Shown here: positions 8,982 to 18,404 of the stretch, piece after piece
Position numbering within the stretch: the first letter of the stretch is position 1
How the letters are laid out: every line of letters begins with the position of its first letter
NCBI RefSeq assembly: GCF_001375555.1
Contig: NZ_CTDZ01000009.1
Coordinates: 1,915,758 to 1,979,757, forward strand
Length of the DNA stretch: 64,000 bases
Origin: Numidum massiliense
Lineage (GTDB): Bacteria > Bacillota > Bacilli > Thermoactinomycetales > Novibacillaceae
Direction of reading: 5' to 3'
Made by a program: the position numbers and the translations under genes
Notes under the pieces: generated by a model
The model's input: the letters and a program-made list of their open reading frames with translations, nothing else
The model's database searches: none
Told to the model about the DNA's origin: nothing

Positions 8982-10594
8982 CACTTTTCTCCTCCCGCTG
9001 CTTGTTTTAGCCATTGCCCACTACGGGCGATTAACCGTTCAATGCGCGCCTCCAATTCAACTAAATGAAACGGTTTGACCATGTAATCGTCGGCGCCGAG
9101 TTTTAGGGCGCGAGCGATGTCCCTTTCACTCTGTCGCTTGGAGAGCATCGTCACGATATATTTTTGTGAGGCATACTGCTGCCGTAGCCGGTGAAGCACT
9201 TCTAATCCGTCCATGCGCGGCATGATCCCGTCTAAAACGACGAGGAACAAACCAGGTTCTTTGTGCCACGGGTCGTTGAAAAACTGCTCACCGTCGCGAA
9301 ACGCACGCATGTCCACTTCGAACGGCGGGCACTCCCAACGAGCGAAATGTTCGCTAAGAATCGCACGTACGATGTCGTCATCGTCGACGAATGCGAGGTG
9401 TAACCGCTGTTTCGCTTGCTTGAGTGGCTGTTCCCAATTGAGAACAAATTGGCAGCCCTTTCCGTTTTCTTTAGCACAGTATAGGGCGTAATCGACAAGG
9501 TTCAACCACTCTTCTTTGTCCCGCACCTCACCTTCTGCTTCCACGATCCCTGCAGAAAATGTCACCGGGAACGGTTCGCTCGGCGCGGCCTCGACTTCGG
9601 TCGCGAATGCCGCAACCATTTGCTCCACGAGTGCACTCGCTCGTTCGGACGGTGTGTCCGGGAGCAAAAGGACGAATTCGTCGCCGCCGTAACGGTACGT
9701 ATGCTCGGGAAACGGATGGTGCGTACGAATCACGTGAGTGAGTCTTTTTAACACTGTATCGTCGATCGCGTGCCCGTAATCGTCGTTTATTCGCTTGAAG
9801 CGATCAATGTCGAGCATGACGAGCGAAAAGCTGTTTTGGCTATTTACGAAGTGTTCCAGCTCCTGTAGTAAATATTTGCGGTTGTGAACGCCGGTCAACT
9901 CGTCGTGCCACGCGTGCGTCGCAAAGGTGCGCTTTTTCGCCAGCTGCTTTTCCAGTCGCACAATCAATTCACTATCGTCCACCGGTAGGCGAATGAGTTC
10001 GTCGGCTCCCGCCTCGTAGCAAGCGATGCGAAAAGGGCTATCCGTCCGTTCACTGACGACGACCACCGGTGTTAAGTAGTTTTTCGCTTGTTCGGCAAGC
10101 GTGCGAATGCGCTTTAATTCATCGTCTGCACTAACTCCTGCGGTGACGATCACTAAGTCCGGTTTTATCGTATAGAAAAGTTCTTGCGCCTCCGCCTCAC
10201 ACACCGCCGAGGCGACGATCCATCCTTGTTCCGACAACAGTTGCTGTAAGGTCGCCTCTTCCCCGACTGCCAGCAGTGTCGGTTTTAAATCGAGACAGGA
10301 CGGTTCACCAGTCGCAAGTACCTCTTCATCGAACTGGGCGACGTAAGCGGTTACATCTTTTAACAGGACGTTAATTTGTGTATTCGTAAATTCTCTGTGA
10401 CCGTTTTCATCGAGCTGCGCAAGCAACGGGGATAAATACGTCGACAGTGTGCCTAGCCCGATAGATCCGGCCGTCCCGTGAATAGAGTGTAAAAAGCGAT
10501 ACACTTCTCGTTCATCGATTACTGTCGGGCGGTTCATCCACTTACACACTTGCTCCTTAATCCGTCTTATGAACATATTTTGGTACTTATTCAT
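8981..10594 (-). CDS. Hpt-REC-GGDEF-REC diguanylate cyclase
   Basis: 537 residues. Domains in order: Hpt with SIHGTAGS (His near residue 38); a degenerate receiver in which the phospho-acceptor position reads VIVTAG, so no Asp; a GGDEF domain with intact RYGGDEF near residue 303; and a C-terminal receiver with intact VLDGIMPRMDG (Asp near 453) and MVKPF. No RxxD inhibitory site is visible five residues before GGDEF. It should synthesise c-di-GMP under phosphorelay control. It is the first gene of the six-gene operon, with AAAGGGG before its ATG. The intact C-terminal receiver and the Hpt domain suggest that the cognate kinase at the operon end feeds into it (inference). Confidence 0.88.
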   Translation of the reverse strand: MNKYQNMFIRRIKEQVCKWMNRPTVIDEREVYRFLHSIHGTAGSIGLGTLSTYLSPLLAQLDENGHREFTNTQINVLLKDVTAYVAQFDEEVLATGEPSCLDLKPTLLAVGEEATLQQLLSEQGWIVASAVCEAEAQELFYTIKPDLVIVTAGVSADDELKRIRTLAEQAKNYLTPVVVVSERTDSPFRIACYEAGADELIRLPVDDSELIVRLEKQLAKKRTFATHAWHDELTGVHNRKYLLQELEHFVNSQNSFSLVMLDIDRFKRINDDYGHAIDDTVLKRLTHVIRTHHPFPEHTYRYGGDEFVLLLPDTPSERASALVEQMVAAFATEVEAAPSEPFPVTFSAGIVEAEGEVRDKEEWLNLVDYALYCAKENGKGCQFVLNWEQPLKQAKQRLHLAFVDDDDIVRAILSEHFARWECPPFEVDMRAFRDGEQFFNDPWHKEPGLFLVVLDGIMPRMDGLEVLHRLRQQYASQKYIVTMLSKRQSERDIARALKLGADDYMVKPFHLVELEARIERLIARSGQWLKQAAGGEK

Positions 10595-10744
10595 AATTAT
10601 GACATCCCCTTTGTAAAAAAGTGACGGTACCTTTCGCGGAACGATTTGCTACCGATAAGTGTTTTTCCCTCGGTAATACGTAGAAAAAGTACCCTCGCTA
10701 TTTTTTACATTAAATATGCTTATATAATGATTTGCTTGTCTTAT

Positions 10745-10774
10745 ATTTTACCGGACGGTGATCGTCCCGCTCAA
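10745..10774 (-). promoter_or_regulatory. Candidate sigma-A promoter of the GGDEF operon
   Basis: On the minus strand a TTGAGC-like -35 (10774-10769) and TAAAAT -10 (10750-10745) are 18 bases apart. The spacer holds the inverted repeat GGACG-ATCAC-CGTCC, which could be an operator. The remaining gap between 10595 and 10917 is AT-rich; no c-di-GMP riboswitch consensus was recognised. Confidence 0.4.
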
Positions 10775-10857
10775 GAGATAAATATTAATAAACTGTGTCT
10801 AACATATTGCAAATTGGTAGCGGATACATAACTAATAGTGATTATCACTCAAAACAG

Positions 10858-10884
10858 TGAAAAAAGGCAGGAAAATCTCCCGCC
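10858..10884 (-). terminator. Terminator after the GGDEF/wHTH regulator
   Basis: On the minus strand GGCGGGA-GATTT-TCCTGCC (one G-U pair) is followed by a T run. It lies about 35 bases past the stop codon at 10918. Confidence 0.75.
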
Positions 10885-10917
10885 ATTCTTCCGTCTTCGT
10901 TACAGCTATTTTTTTGC

Positions 10918-12270
10918 CTACCGCTCTTCATCAAACATGACGAAGCGGTAAACTTGTCGCGGACGGCCTTTTGCCGCTAACTTCTCCTCCCCGACGATTT
11001 CGACGAGCCCAGCGTCGAGCCACTGTAGTAAAATGCGGTGTGTACTGCGAATTGTCACCCCTAGCACGGGCGCCAACTCGTGTGCCGTATATTCGACCGT
11101 GCCAAAACGCGTCGCTTGCGCCAACAGCTTGCGCATATACGTCGCGCTCATCCCTGCTTGCTCCGCTTTTTCCAACAATTTTTCATCGGTTACGGACAAC
11201 TCGTACACGACTTGCGGCCCCATTTCGACGGGGCCGATGACGCACTTGTCTTCGCGCACGATGAAGCAGACGTCGCCACCCGCTTCTTTCGCCTGCCGCA
11301 ACGCGATGCGCGCATGTGTCCCCGCTTCGTTCGCCGACTTGCCAAAGCCGATGCCGACGCTGAGGGTGTGACCGAACGACTTTTTACTTTCCTGTAGCAG
11401 TGGAATAAACTTATACCCACGCGTCTCGCGTTCAAAAATGCCGCGCGTCGTGAAAAATAAGTACTCGTCCCCGCCGAGGCTCGTCAAATGCCCTTCTAAC
11501 GACTTCACGTAATCGAGGAACATACCGTGCAAGTCGAGCTTTAGCTTCTGCACGTCGTGTTCAGACGCGCTGTTGGCGACTAAGCGGCTAAATTGATCGA
11601 CATTAATGAGCCCGACGACGATTTGTGCTTCTTTACTGCGCCGCGTCTCTGTCGACAACAGTGCCCGCTCCAGGGCGCCAATGATATCTTGATGAGTCGG
11701 CGTGACGTACTCGTTCGGAATGTTTTGGGCGGTGAGCGCTTCCGCCACAGCCTCATCGCCTGTCAACACGGCGACACCGTTTGCATCCTTTACCGCCTGT
11801 GCCTGTTGCCCGTGAAAGTGCACGAGCTCCTCCGGAGAAGCGAGTAGTGACCCGGGAAAGAACACTGTCTCCACAGCTGCCTCTCCCAACTCGAGGAGCG
11901 CCCGCTCAACTTCTCGCTCGGTGAGGCAGTCGATCGACAGCTTTTGTAGTCCACTCCGCTTTTGCAGACGGTAAAGCGCACTGTACAATCCCGCCCCCGA
12001 TAGCGGCACATAGTGAACGGGAACGCTAACATCCAGCCGCGCCGTCGCTTGCCGAAAGGCGCGATAGGCGGCAAACATCATCACTTCCACTTGCGGCGCG
12101 AGCTCTGCGACGATGACCGGTATTTCCTCTTCACAAGTGTACGTGCAGACGATCGGCCGAAAGTTGGGAAAGGACTTTAAGGCGGCCAAAATCTTCTCGG
12201 CGATTACCGTAGTGCCGATAACTCCGATCGCGATTCCTTTCTCTTGCACGGTCCGATTTTGTTCCGCCAT
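10918..12270 (-). CDS. Regulator with GGDEF-like nucleotidyl-cyclase fold and winged helix
   Basis: 450 residues. The N-terminal third (GVIGTTVIAEKIL onward) looks like a Rossmann-type sensory domain. The middle (about residues 215-340) resembles the GGDEF/GTP-cyclohydrolase-III fold: VGLINVDQFSRL, then LGGDEYLFF, then SVGIGFGKSANEAG and ARIALRQAKEAG. The C-terminal 80 residues form a winged helix-turn-helix (TAHELAPVLGVTIRSTHRILLQWLDAGLV). It is therefore a transcription factor with a nucleotide-binding fold, not a typical diguanylate cyclase. The gene lies 121 bases after the DHDPS-family gene on the same strand and probably regulates that cluster (inference). I do not recognise a characterised orthologue. 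Confidence 0.7.
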   Translation of the reverse strand: MAEQNRTVQEKGIAIGVIGTTVIAEKILAALKSFPNFRPIVCTYTCEEEIPVIVAELAPQVEVMMFAAYRAFRQATARLDVSVPVHYVPLSGAGLYSALYRLQKRSGLQKLSIDCLTEREVERALLELGEAAVETVFFPGSLLASPEELVHFHGQQAQAVKDANGVAVLTGDEAVAEALTAQNIPNEYVTPTHQDIIGALERALLSTETRRSKEAQIVVGLINVDQFSRLVANSASEHDVQKLKLDLHGMFLDYVKSLEGHLTSLGGDEYLFFTTRGIFERETRGYKFIPLLQESKKSFGHTLSVGIGFGKSANEAGTHARIALRQAKEAGGDVCFIVREDKCVIGPVEMGPQVVYELSVTDEKLLEKAEQAGMSATYMRKLLAQATRFGTVEYTAHELAPVLGVTIRSTHRILLQWLDAGLVEIVGEEKLAAKGRPRQVYRFVMFDEER

Positions 12271-12391
12271 AACATCTCCCCCAATCGATCGCTCAAAACA
12301 ACATTAAACATACTGTCGTATCTAGCATGCGGCATTCAGTAAACCCATGCAGGACATCCATGCAGTACAACGCCGTTAACCCGCTTCGCCG

Positions 12392-13543
12392 TTAAGCAAG
12401 CCACTCTGACAAATGCTTCGCCACGAACGCATCGTCGTTTAAATGCGGGTACGCCCGGTAGACTCGGTCAATTTCTTCCAATTGCCCTTCGGACAACTGT
12501 TCGTCGCGATTTAAACACCACAATCCTTCCAGTAGCCCTTGCCGCCTTAGCACTTCGTGAATGCCGGGAATACAGCCGGCGAAATCGTGTGCCGGGTCGA
12601 AAAAGGCGGCATTCGCATCCGTCACTTCGATACCGCGCAGGAGTAGTTCACGTACATCTACATCGCGTGAGTCCGCAGTACGCGTGTCCGCCGCGCATCT
12701 ATGCGCCGTACGTGCATCCGCCACGTGCACGTCCGCCGTCCGCCCATCGGTCGTCTGATCGTCTCGCACGCGCTTAATCTCCTCTAACAACTGCACCGCT
12801 TTTTCCGTCCAGACGGCCCAATGGCCGAGTAACCCGCCGACGATCCGCTTCTCGACCGTCTCTCCGCCGACGTCGAAGCGATACGTCGTGAGTAGATCGG
12901 CGACGATGTTGTCATCGTTTCCAGTGTACAAAGCAATTTCATCGCGGCGCGACGATTCACAGACGGCGCGCACGACGTCGAGCGTCTGGTAGCGGTTGAA
13001 CGGCGCCATTTTAATCGCCATGACGTTCGGAATGTCGGCAAAAGCTTTCCAAAACTCGTAACTGAGCCGTCGCCCGCCGACCGACGGTTGCAAGTAAAAA
13101 CCGAATATGGGAATGACGTCCGCAATTTTTTCTAGCCGTTCCAGCAGTGCTGCTTCGGTCCAGTCGGCGAGACCACCCATGCTCACTAACCCGAGGTGGT
13201 AGCCTAAATCAGCGGCAATTTTCGCTTCCGCCAACGCTTGCTCCGTCGGACCACAAATACCGGCGACGCGAATAAACGGGCGCTCTAGCTGTGCGTCGTC
13301 GATCGTCTCCGCCGCAAGGCGCAATACCGGTTCAAACAAACCGATGCCGGGATCGCGGATTTCGAACTGCGTCGTATGCACGCCGACAGCCACCCCGCCA
13401 GCACCGCTCGCCATGTAATAGCGGGTTAAGGCGCGTTGCCGCCGTTCGTCGAGGGTACGGTCTTCGTGCAGTGCGAGGGGGTGAGCCGGAATGACGACAC
13501 CTTCGTGTAACGCTTGTAGCAAATCTGAACGTAAACCTTTCAT
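12392..13543 (-). CDS. Dihydrodipicolinate synthase-family aldolase/lyase
   Basis: 383 residues, a DHDPS/N-acetylneuraminate-lyase superfamily (beta/alpha)8 barrel. GAGGVAVGVHTTQ is near the N terminus, IFGFYLQP supplies the conserved Tyr, and NVMAIKMAPF the Schiff-base Lys. It is longer than the usual 290-310 residues, partly because of a low-complexity insert of about 40 residues rich in A, D, T and R (DNA 12640-12770) between the barrel and the C-terminal helices. The substrate is unknown. Lysine biosynthesis is unlikely because the neighbours are an NAD-dependent epimerase (3 bases upstream) and a dedicated regulator. Degradation of a sugar acid or other keto acid is more likely (inference). 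Confidence 0.8.
   Translation of the reverse strand: MKGLRSDLLQALHEGVVIPAHPLALHEDRTLDERRQRALTRYYMASGAGGVAVGVHTTQFEIRDPGIGLFEPVLRLAAETIDDAQLERPFIRVAGICGPTEQALAEAKIAADLGYHLGLVSMGGLADWTEAALLERLEKIADVIPIFGFYLQPSVGGRRLSYEFWKAFADIPNVMAIKMAPFNRYQTLDVVRAVCESSRRDEIALYTGNDDNIVADLLTTYRFDVGGETVEKRIVGGLLGHWAVWTEKAVQLLEEIKRVRDDQTTDGRTADVHVADARTAHRCAADTRTADSRDVDVRELLLRGIEVTDANAAFFDPAHDFAGCIPGIHEVLRRQGLLEGLWCLNRDEQLSEGQLEEIDRVYRAYPHLNDDAFVAKHLSEWLA
12640..12770. repeat. Imperfect in-frame minisatellite in the DHDPS-family gene
   Basis: Degenerate copies of a unit resembling CGTGCATCCGCC, about 12-15 bases, encode alternating Ala-Asp-Thr-Arg motifs (TADVHVADARTAH and similar). No equivalent segment is expected in the enzyme family. 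Confidence 0.6.
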
Positions 13544-13546
13544 CGT

Positions 13547-14563
13547 TTAAAACGCTCCTTGTCTTTCTTGGAAATGGGTCGGTTTATCGTGTGTCGGGCC
13601 GTCAGCTTGCACCCATGCGGCGACCCAGTCGATCATCTGGCGGAGCGTAACCCGCGGATAACCGAACAGCTGGTGTGCCTTAGACGCGTTGTTTAAGAGG
13701 GCTGTCTCCTGCTCTTCATTGACGAAGTGAGGTTTCGTTCCGAAGTGGTTGCCGAATTGTTCCGCCAACCAGCGAACAGAAATCGTTTCCGGTCCAGCGA
13801 TGTTTAACACACACGGCGGCGTGTCGGCTACGGTTAACGCCCGCAGCGCCATTTCGTTCGCATCTCCTTGCCAAATGACATTGACGTGTCCCATACTGAG
13901 GTCGATCGGTTGCCCGGATTTGACGGCTTTAGCCACTTCTAATAAGACGCCGTAACGCAAGTCGATGGCGTAGTTGAGGCGGAATATCGTCAGTGGCGTG
14001 CCGTATTTACGTGAAAAGTGTTCAAAGATACGCTCCCGCCCTAAGCAAGACTGTGCGTATTCGCCGATCGGCCCCGTCGGGTCGTCTTCCGTCGCACCGC
14101 CTTGTTTCACCGGTGTGAGCGGATAAACGTTTCCGGTAGAAAAGGCGACGATGCGGGAGTTCTTGTACTTTTCCGCGATTTTTCCCGGTAAGTACGTGTT
14201 CATCGCCCAGCTAAAATGTTCGTTGCCAGTCGTGCCAAATTTGTTGCCAGCCATATAAATCACATTTTTTACGTCGGGTAGAGCGGCAAGTTGTTCGTCG
14301 TCGAGTAAATCTCCCATAATCGCTTCAATGCCGCGCGCTTCCAACTTTTTCATTTCACTGTCATCCGAAAAACGGGACATCCCGATGACGCGCTTGGCGA
14401 CTCCTGCCTCCTGAAACGCTTTCTTCGCTAACACCGCAAGACTCGGGCCCATTTTTCCACCGGCACCTAAAATGAGAAGATCACCGTCTAATGTCGCGAG
14501 ATCGGCGACGAGTGCCGCAGACGGTTCCGTTAAGACTTCTTCTAATTGTTGTAAAGATTTCAT
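13547..14563 (-). CDS. NAD-dependent epimerase/dehydratase family protein
   Basis: A short-chain extended dehydrogenase of 338 residues. The Gly-rich NAD-binding motif is LILGAGGKMGPS, followed by a conserved SDR region IVAFSTGNVYP. The start chosen is the ATG at 14563, preceded by GAGAGGGG at proper spacing; the frame opens six codons earlier at an ATG inside that purine stretch. Its stop is 3 bases from the start of the DHDPS-family gene, so the two are co-transcribed. The substrate is unknown; nucleotide-sugar or sugar-acid oxidation are both possible. A large inverted repeat lies about 170 bases upstream (14733-14788). Confidence 0.8.
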   Translation of the reverse strand: MKSLQQLEEVLTEPSAALVADLATLDGDLLILGAGGKMGPSLAVLAKKAFQEAGVAKRVIGMSRFSDDSEMKKLEARGIEAIMGDLLDDEQLAALPDVKNVIYMAGNKFGTTGNEHFSWAMNTYLPGKIAEKYKNSRIVAFSTGNVYPLTPVKQGGATEDDPTGPIGEYAQSCLGRERIFEHFSRKYGTPLTIFRLNYAIDLRYGVLLEVAKAVKSGQPIDLSMGHVNVIWQGDANEMALRALTVADTPPCVLNIAGPETISVRWLAEQFGNHFGTKPHFVNEEQETALLNNASKAHQLFGYPRVTLRQMIDWVAAWVQADGPTHDKPTHFQERQGAF

Positions 14564-14732
14564 GCGATAACCCCTCTCCATCGACCGCCATTTTTAAAAA
14601 GTGGTCCCCACTTTCACGCGGTCACCCCCATTGTAAGCAGCCAGCCATTAAGAGACAAGTCCATTAACTGTCTTTAAATCGATTCAAACTGAAAGCTGTT
14701 CGTTTATCCACAGCAACTGTCATTCTTCTTGC

Positions 14733-14788
14733 TGATCAATTGGTTCGTGACCGTTAAAAGGGCAGTTGTCACAAGGAACAATTGATCA
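14733..14788. promoter_or_regulatory. Long inverted repeat upstream of the epimerase operon
   Basis: TGATCAATTG at 14733 pairs with CAATTGATCA ending at 14788. The pairing continues imperfectly through GTTC/GAAC to GTGAC/GTCAC around a loop of about 16 bases. It sits in the gap between the dcd gene and the epimerase gene. It could be an operator for the GGDEF/wHTH regulator or an RNA hairpin; no T run follows it on either strand in the right place. Confidence 0.5.
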
Positions 14789-14850
14789 CAAAAAAACCGC
14801 CTTTCGGCACGACATGCAAACTGTGCAAACCGTGCAAAGCGGTGCTAATG
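14787..14850 (-). terminator. Candidate terminator of dcd
   Basis: On the minus strand ACCGC and further partial pairing, then CCGAAAGGCGGT and a run of seven T. The loop region contains three tandem copies of a TGCAAACYG-like unit (plus strand 14813-14840). Confidence 0.5.
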
Positions 14851-14858
14851 AACATAAC

Positions 14859-15416
14859 CTAAACGCGCGGCAACGTAATACCTTGCTGGTTTTGATATTT
14901 TCCCTGCTTTTGTTTATAAGAAATTTCGCAATGTTCGTCGCCCTCTAAAAATAACACTTGACATAATCCTTCGTTAGCATAAATTTTAGCCGGTAACGGG
15001 GTCGTGTTGGAAATTTCTAACGTCACATGGCCTTCCCAGCCAGGTTCGAACGGGGTGACGTTCGTGATGATCCCGCAGCGCGCATACGTCGATTTCCCGA
15101 CGCAGATCGCCAGCACGTTTGTCGGAATGCGAAAGTACTCCACTGAACGCGCTAAGGCAAACGAATTCGGTGGGATAATCGCTACGTCGCCTTTAAAATC
15201 GATAAACGAATCAGAACTAATTTCTTTCGGATCGATCACTGAACATAACGCGTTATGAAAAATTTTAAATTCATCAGCAACGCGCAAGTCATACCCGTAA
15301 CTGCTTAGACCGAAACTGATCGCTTCCCCTTTACCGACGTTGCGGTCGATAAACGGATCGATCATTTTATAGTCGCGCGCCATCGTACGAATCCATTTGT
15401 CCGATTTAATGCTCAC
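14859..15416 (-). CDS. dcd: dCTP deaminase
   Basis: Converts dCTP to dUTP (or dUMP in bifunctional forms) in pyrimidine deoxynucleotide supply. The 185-residue sequence has the family signature [20 protein letters not shown] with the catalytic Glu in VTLEISN and the trimer-type fold. The start is the GTG at 15416, with GGGGGAAG eight bases upstream, giving VSIKSDKWI as expected for the family. The frame also opens at a TTG five codons earlier, but that TTG overlaps the ribosome-binding site itself. It is a stand-alone gene; the DUF3139 gene upstream ends 27 bases away on the same strand. Confidence 0.92.
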   Translation of the reverse strand: MSIKSDKWIRTMARDYKMIDPFIDRNVGKGEAISFGLSSYGYDLRVADEFKIFHNALCSVIDPKEISSDSFIDFKGDVAIIPPNSFALARSVEYFRIPTNVLAICVGKSTYARCGIITNVTPFEPGWEGHVTLEISNTTPLPAKIYANEGLCQVLFLEGDEHCEISYKQKQGKYQNQQGITLPRV

Positions 15417-15443
15417 AGTGTCTTCCCCCAAATGATTAAACTT

Positions 15444-15791
15444 TTACTCTTTATGCTTAAAGCTCGCTCGTTTGTTCACTGACGTATCTTCAATCCCTTT
15501 TTGCGAGATTTTGTCGTCTTTGCGCCAGTATAAGTAGTGTACGTCCGGTTCATCGCGAAAAACGACTTCGACGTGGTAACCTTTCGCTATTTTATCGTTG
15601 TAACCAGCTTCTACTTTGAGGAGCTCATCTTTTTTATACGATTTTTCCTTCGTTAAATATGTGGTAACTTCCTTCTCTAACGCACTTAATTCTGTCGGGT
15701 CGCCATTCAACATAAAATAAAAGCCGTACCCAAACACCGCAACTACCGTAATCCCTACTAGGACGACGGAGATAACGACACTTTTTTTCAA
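15444..15791 (-). CDS. DUF3139 family protein
   Basis: 115 residues with an N-terminal membrane or signal segment (residues 4-28), then a small domain with LEKEVTTYLTKEKSYKKDELLKV-type spacing and HVEVVFRDEPDVHYLYW, which match the DUF3139 family of small Bacillales membrane proteins. Its function is unknown. The start is TTG, with AAAGGG ten bases upstream. It may be co-transcribed with dcd, whose start is 27 bases downstream, though no functional link is evident. Confidence 0.75.
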   Translation of the reverse strand: MKKSVVISVVLVGITVVAVFGYGFYFMLNGDPTELSALEKEVTTYLTKEKSYKKDELLKVEAGYNDKIAKGYHVEVVFRDEPDVHYLYWRKDDKISQKGIEDTSVNKRASFKHKE

Positions 15792-15992
15792 GCTATTTCA
15801 ACCCTTTCCGCACGCGTACTAAAGGCGGGCGAGAAACAAGTTACTCACCCAAGCCTCTGTTACTTGCCGCTCAGCACCCTCTGACATTATTATACCGATT
15901 TTTTATCAATTTGCACACGCAATCTAGAAACTTTAGCGCCAACGGATCCCATCCGTTAGCCCCTAATAGTAAAAACCACCACTAATTGTTAT

Positions 15993-16022
15993 TATAATAA
16001 GTACCATCTTACACTTAGGAGG
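15993..16022 (+). promoter_or_regulatory. -10 box and ribosome-binding site of the GerMN gene
   Basis: A perfect TATAAT at 15993-15998 is followed by AGGAGG at 16017-16022, nine bases before a TTG start. No good -35 is seen at the expected distance. Confidence 0.5.
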
Positions 16023-16031
16023 CGCTCGTTC

Positions 16032-16733
16032 TTGAAAAAAATTGTCAAATTCGTGTTCGCGTTATCGCTCGTCGCACTCGTCTTAGCTGCATGTAGCGCA
16101 CCGACGGGAACTGATCCTGGGAACAGCGTGAACGAAGACGAAGCAAACCGTCAGGAAGAAACGACGGGGGATCGTACGGGAAAAACAGAAACTAATCGTA
16201 CAGAGAAAAATGAAAGTAATCGTGTGAAGGAAAACGAAAGTAACCGTACGGAAAAGGACAAAAGTAACGGAGAATCGACTAGTTTAGAAAAAAATGCGAC
16301 TAAAGCAGCCGTCAAACGCGGGGTCACTTTGTACTTTTCGGACGATCAGTTGATGGAAATGTACGGAGAAAAGCGGCAAATCGAAGCAAAGACAGAGGAT
16401 GACCTGCCGAAAGCGGCTCTTACAGCGTGGCTTCGAGGTCCCGAGCACGAGCAGTTAACGAGTATTCTGCCGTCAGATGTCACCGTGCTAGACGTTGCCA
16501 TTGAAGGTGAAACGGCGACAGTCAATTTGTCTAAAGCGATCCAAAACGCGAACCTCGGCTCGGGTGGCGAGCAGTTCGTGTTGGACCAAGTCGCATTAAT
16601 TATGCTGCAGTTTGGCGCATCGCACACGCAACTTCTCATTGATGGACAAATCGAACAAACGTTAGCGGGTCATATGACAATCTCCGAGCCATACAAGGCA
16701 CCAGATCCGGCTCAATTTAAAATCGTCGAATAG
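16032..16733 (+). CDS. GerMN-domain lipoprotein
   Basis: 233 residues. The signal peptide ends in the lipobox LAAC, so a diacylglyceryl-Cys anchor in the outer leaflet of the membrane is expected. A hydrophilic linker of about 75 residues contains four copies of an ES/TNRxEKN-like unit. A C-terminal GerMN (sporulation and spore germination) domain follows: VTLYFSDDQLMEMY, then LPKAALTAWLRGPEHEQ, TVNLSK and LDQVALIMLQFGASHTQLLIDG. GerMN domains occur in GerM, in LpqB-like and in other envelope proteins. The start is TTG at 16032 with AGGAGG nine bases upstream. The repeat-rich linker may span the cell wall (inference). Confidence 0.85.
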   Translation: MKKIVKFVFALSLVALVLAACSAPTGTDPGNSVNEDEANRQEETTGDRTGKTETNRTEKNESNRVKENESNRTEKDKSNGESTSLEKNATKAAVKRGVTLYFSDDQLMEMYGEKRQIEAKTEDDLPKAALTAWLRGPEHEQLTSILPSDVTVLDVAIEGETATVNLSKAIQNANLGSGGEQFVLDQVALIMLQFGASHTQLLIDGQIEQTLAGHMTISEPYKAPDPAQFKIVE

Positions 16734-16742
16734 AGGATGTTT

Positions 16743-16786
16743 AAGAAACCCCGCTCCACGTGACATGGTGAAGCGGGGTTTCTTTT
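16743..16786. terminator. Bidirectional terminator between GerMN gene and metY
   Basis: AAGAAACCCCGCT pairs perfectly with AGCGGGGTTTCTT and is followed by T residues. It lies between convergent genes and should work on both strands. Confidence 0.85.
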
Positions 16787-16822
16787 ACCTAAATGCCGAC
16801 TGCTTTCGCTAATGCTGACTGC

Positions 16823-18130
<1,308 letters not shown>

Positions 18131-18149
18131 TTATAGAAAACATGTTAGA

Positions 18150-18234
18150 AAAATAAAAAACTCCTCCGTATTAACTGTTCGCTCAAAAAGGGACAGCGTA
18201 TCCCAGGTTTTTGAACGACATTTAAGGAAGAGTT
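18150..18234 (-). terminator. Regulated terminator of the metY leader
   Basis: On the minus strand AACTCTTCC pairs with GGAGGAGTT (one G-U), followed by TTTTATTTTT, about 40 bases before the metY start. This is the expression platform of the S-box. Confidence 0.75.
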
Positions 18235-18249
18235 ACGAAACGTACATTT

Positions 18250-18366
18250 AACCTTCCCCATCTCCCAGGATCACTTCCTGCAGGAATTGGCACCTCACTG
18301 CAAAAATCGCAGCAGGTTGCCGGGTTTCATAGGGCCAGTCCCTCCACCACTCTCGATAAGGATTGC
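18250..18366 (-). ncRNA. SAM-I riboswitch (S-box) of metY
   Basis: The minus strand carries the S-box core in order: CTTATCGAGAGTGGTGGAGG, GACTGGCCC, ATGAAACCCGGCAACC, AGGTGCCAATTCC, and the P1 closing strand GGGAGATGGGG. Known S-boxes sense S-adenosylmethionine and cause termination, which fits the downstream metY. Confidence 0.95.
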
Positions 18367-18404
18367 GTACAATATGTTATTCTCGCGTTTCATCGATTGT
18401 TAAC

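Noticed and set aside
10595-10744. Possible c-di-GMP (GEMM) riboswitch before the GGDEF operon
   Set aside because: The conserved core segments (CACGCA...GGCAAACC, and the tetraloop receptor) are not there; only a weak TACCGA/TCGGTA hairpin was seen.
10646-10831. 61-codon plus-strand frame in the gap upstream of the GGDEF operon
   Set aside because: No ribosome-binding site or recognisable sequence, and it overlaps the likely promoter of the operon.
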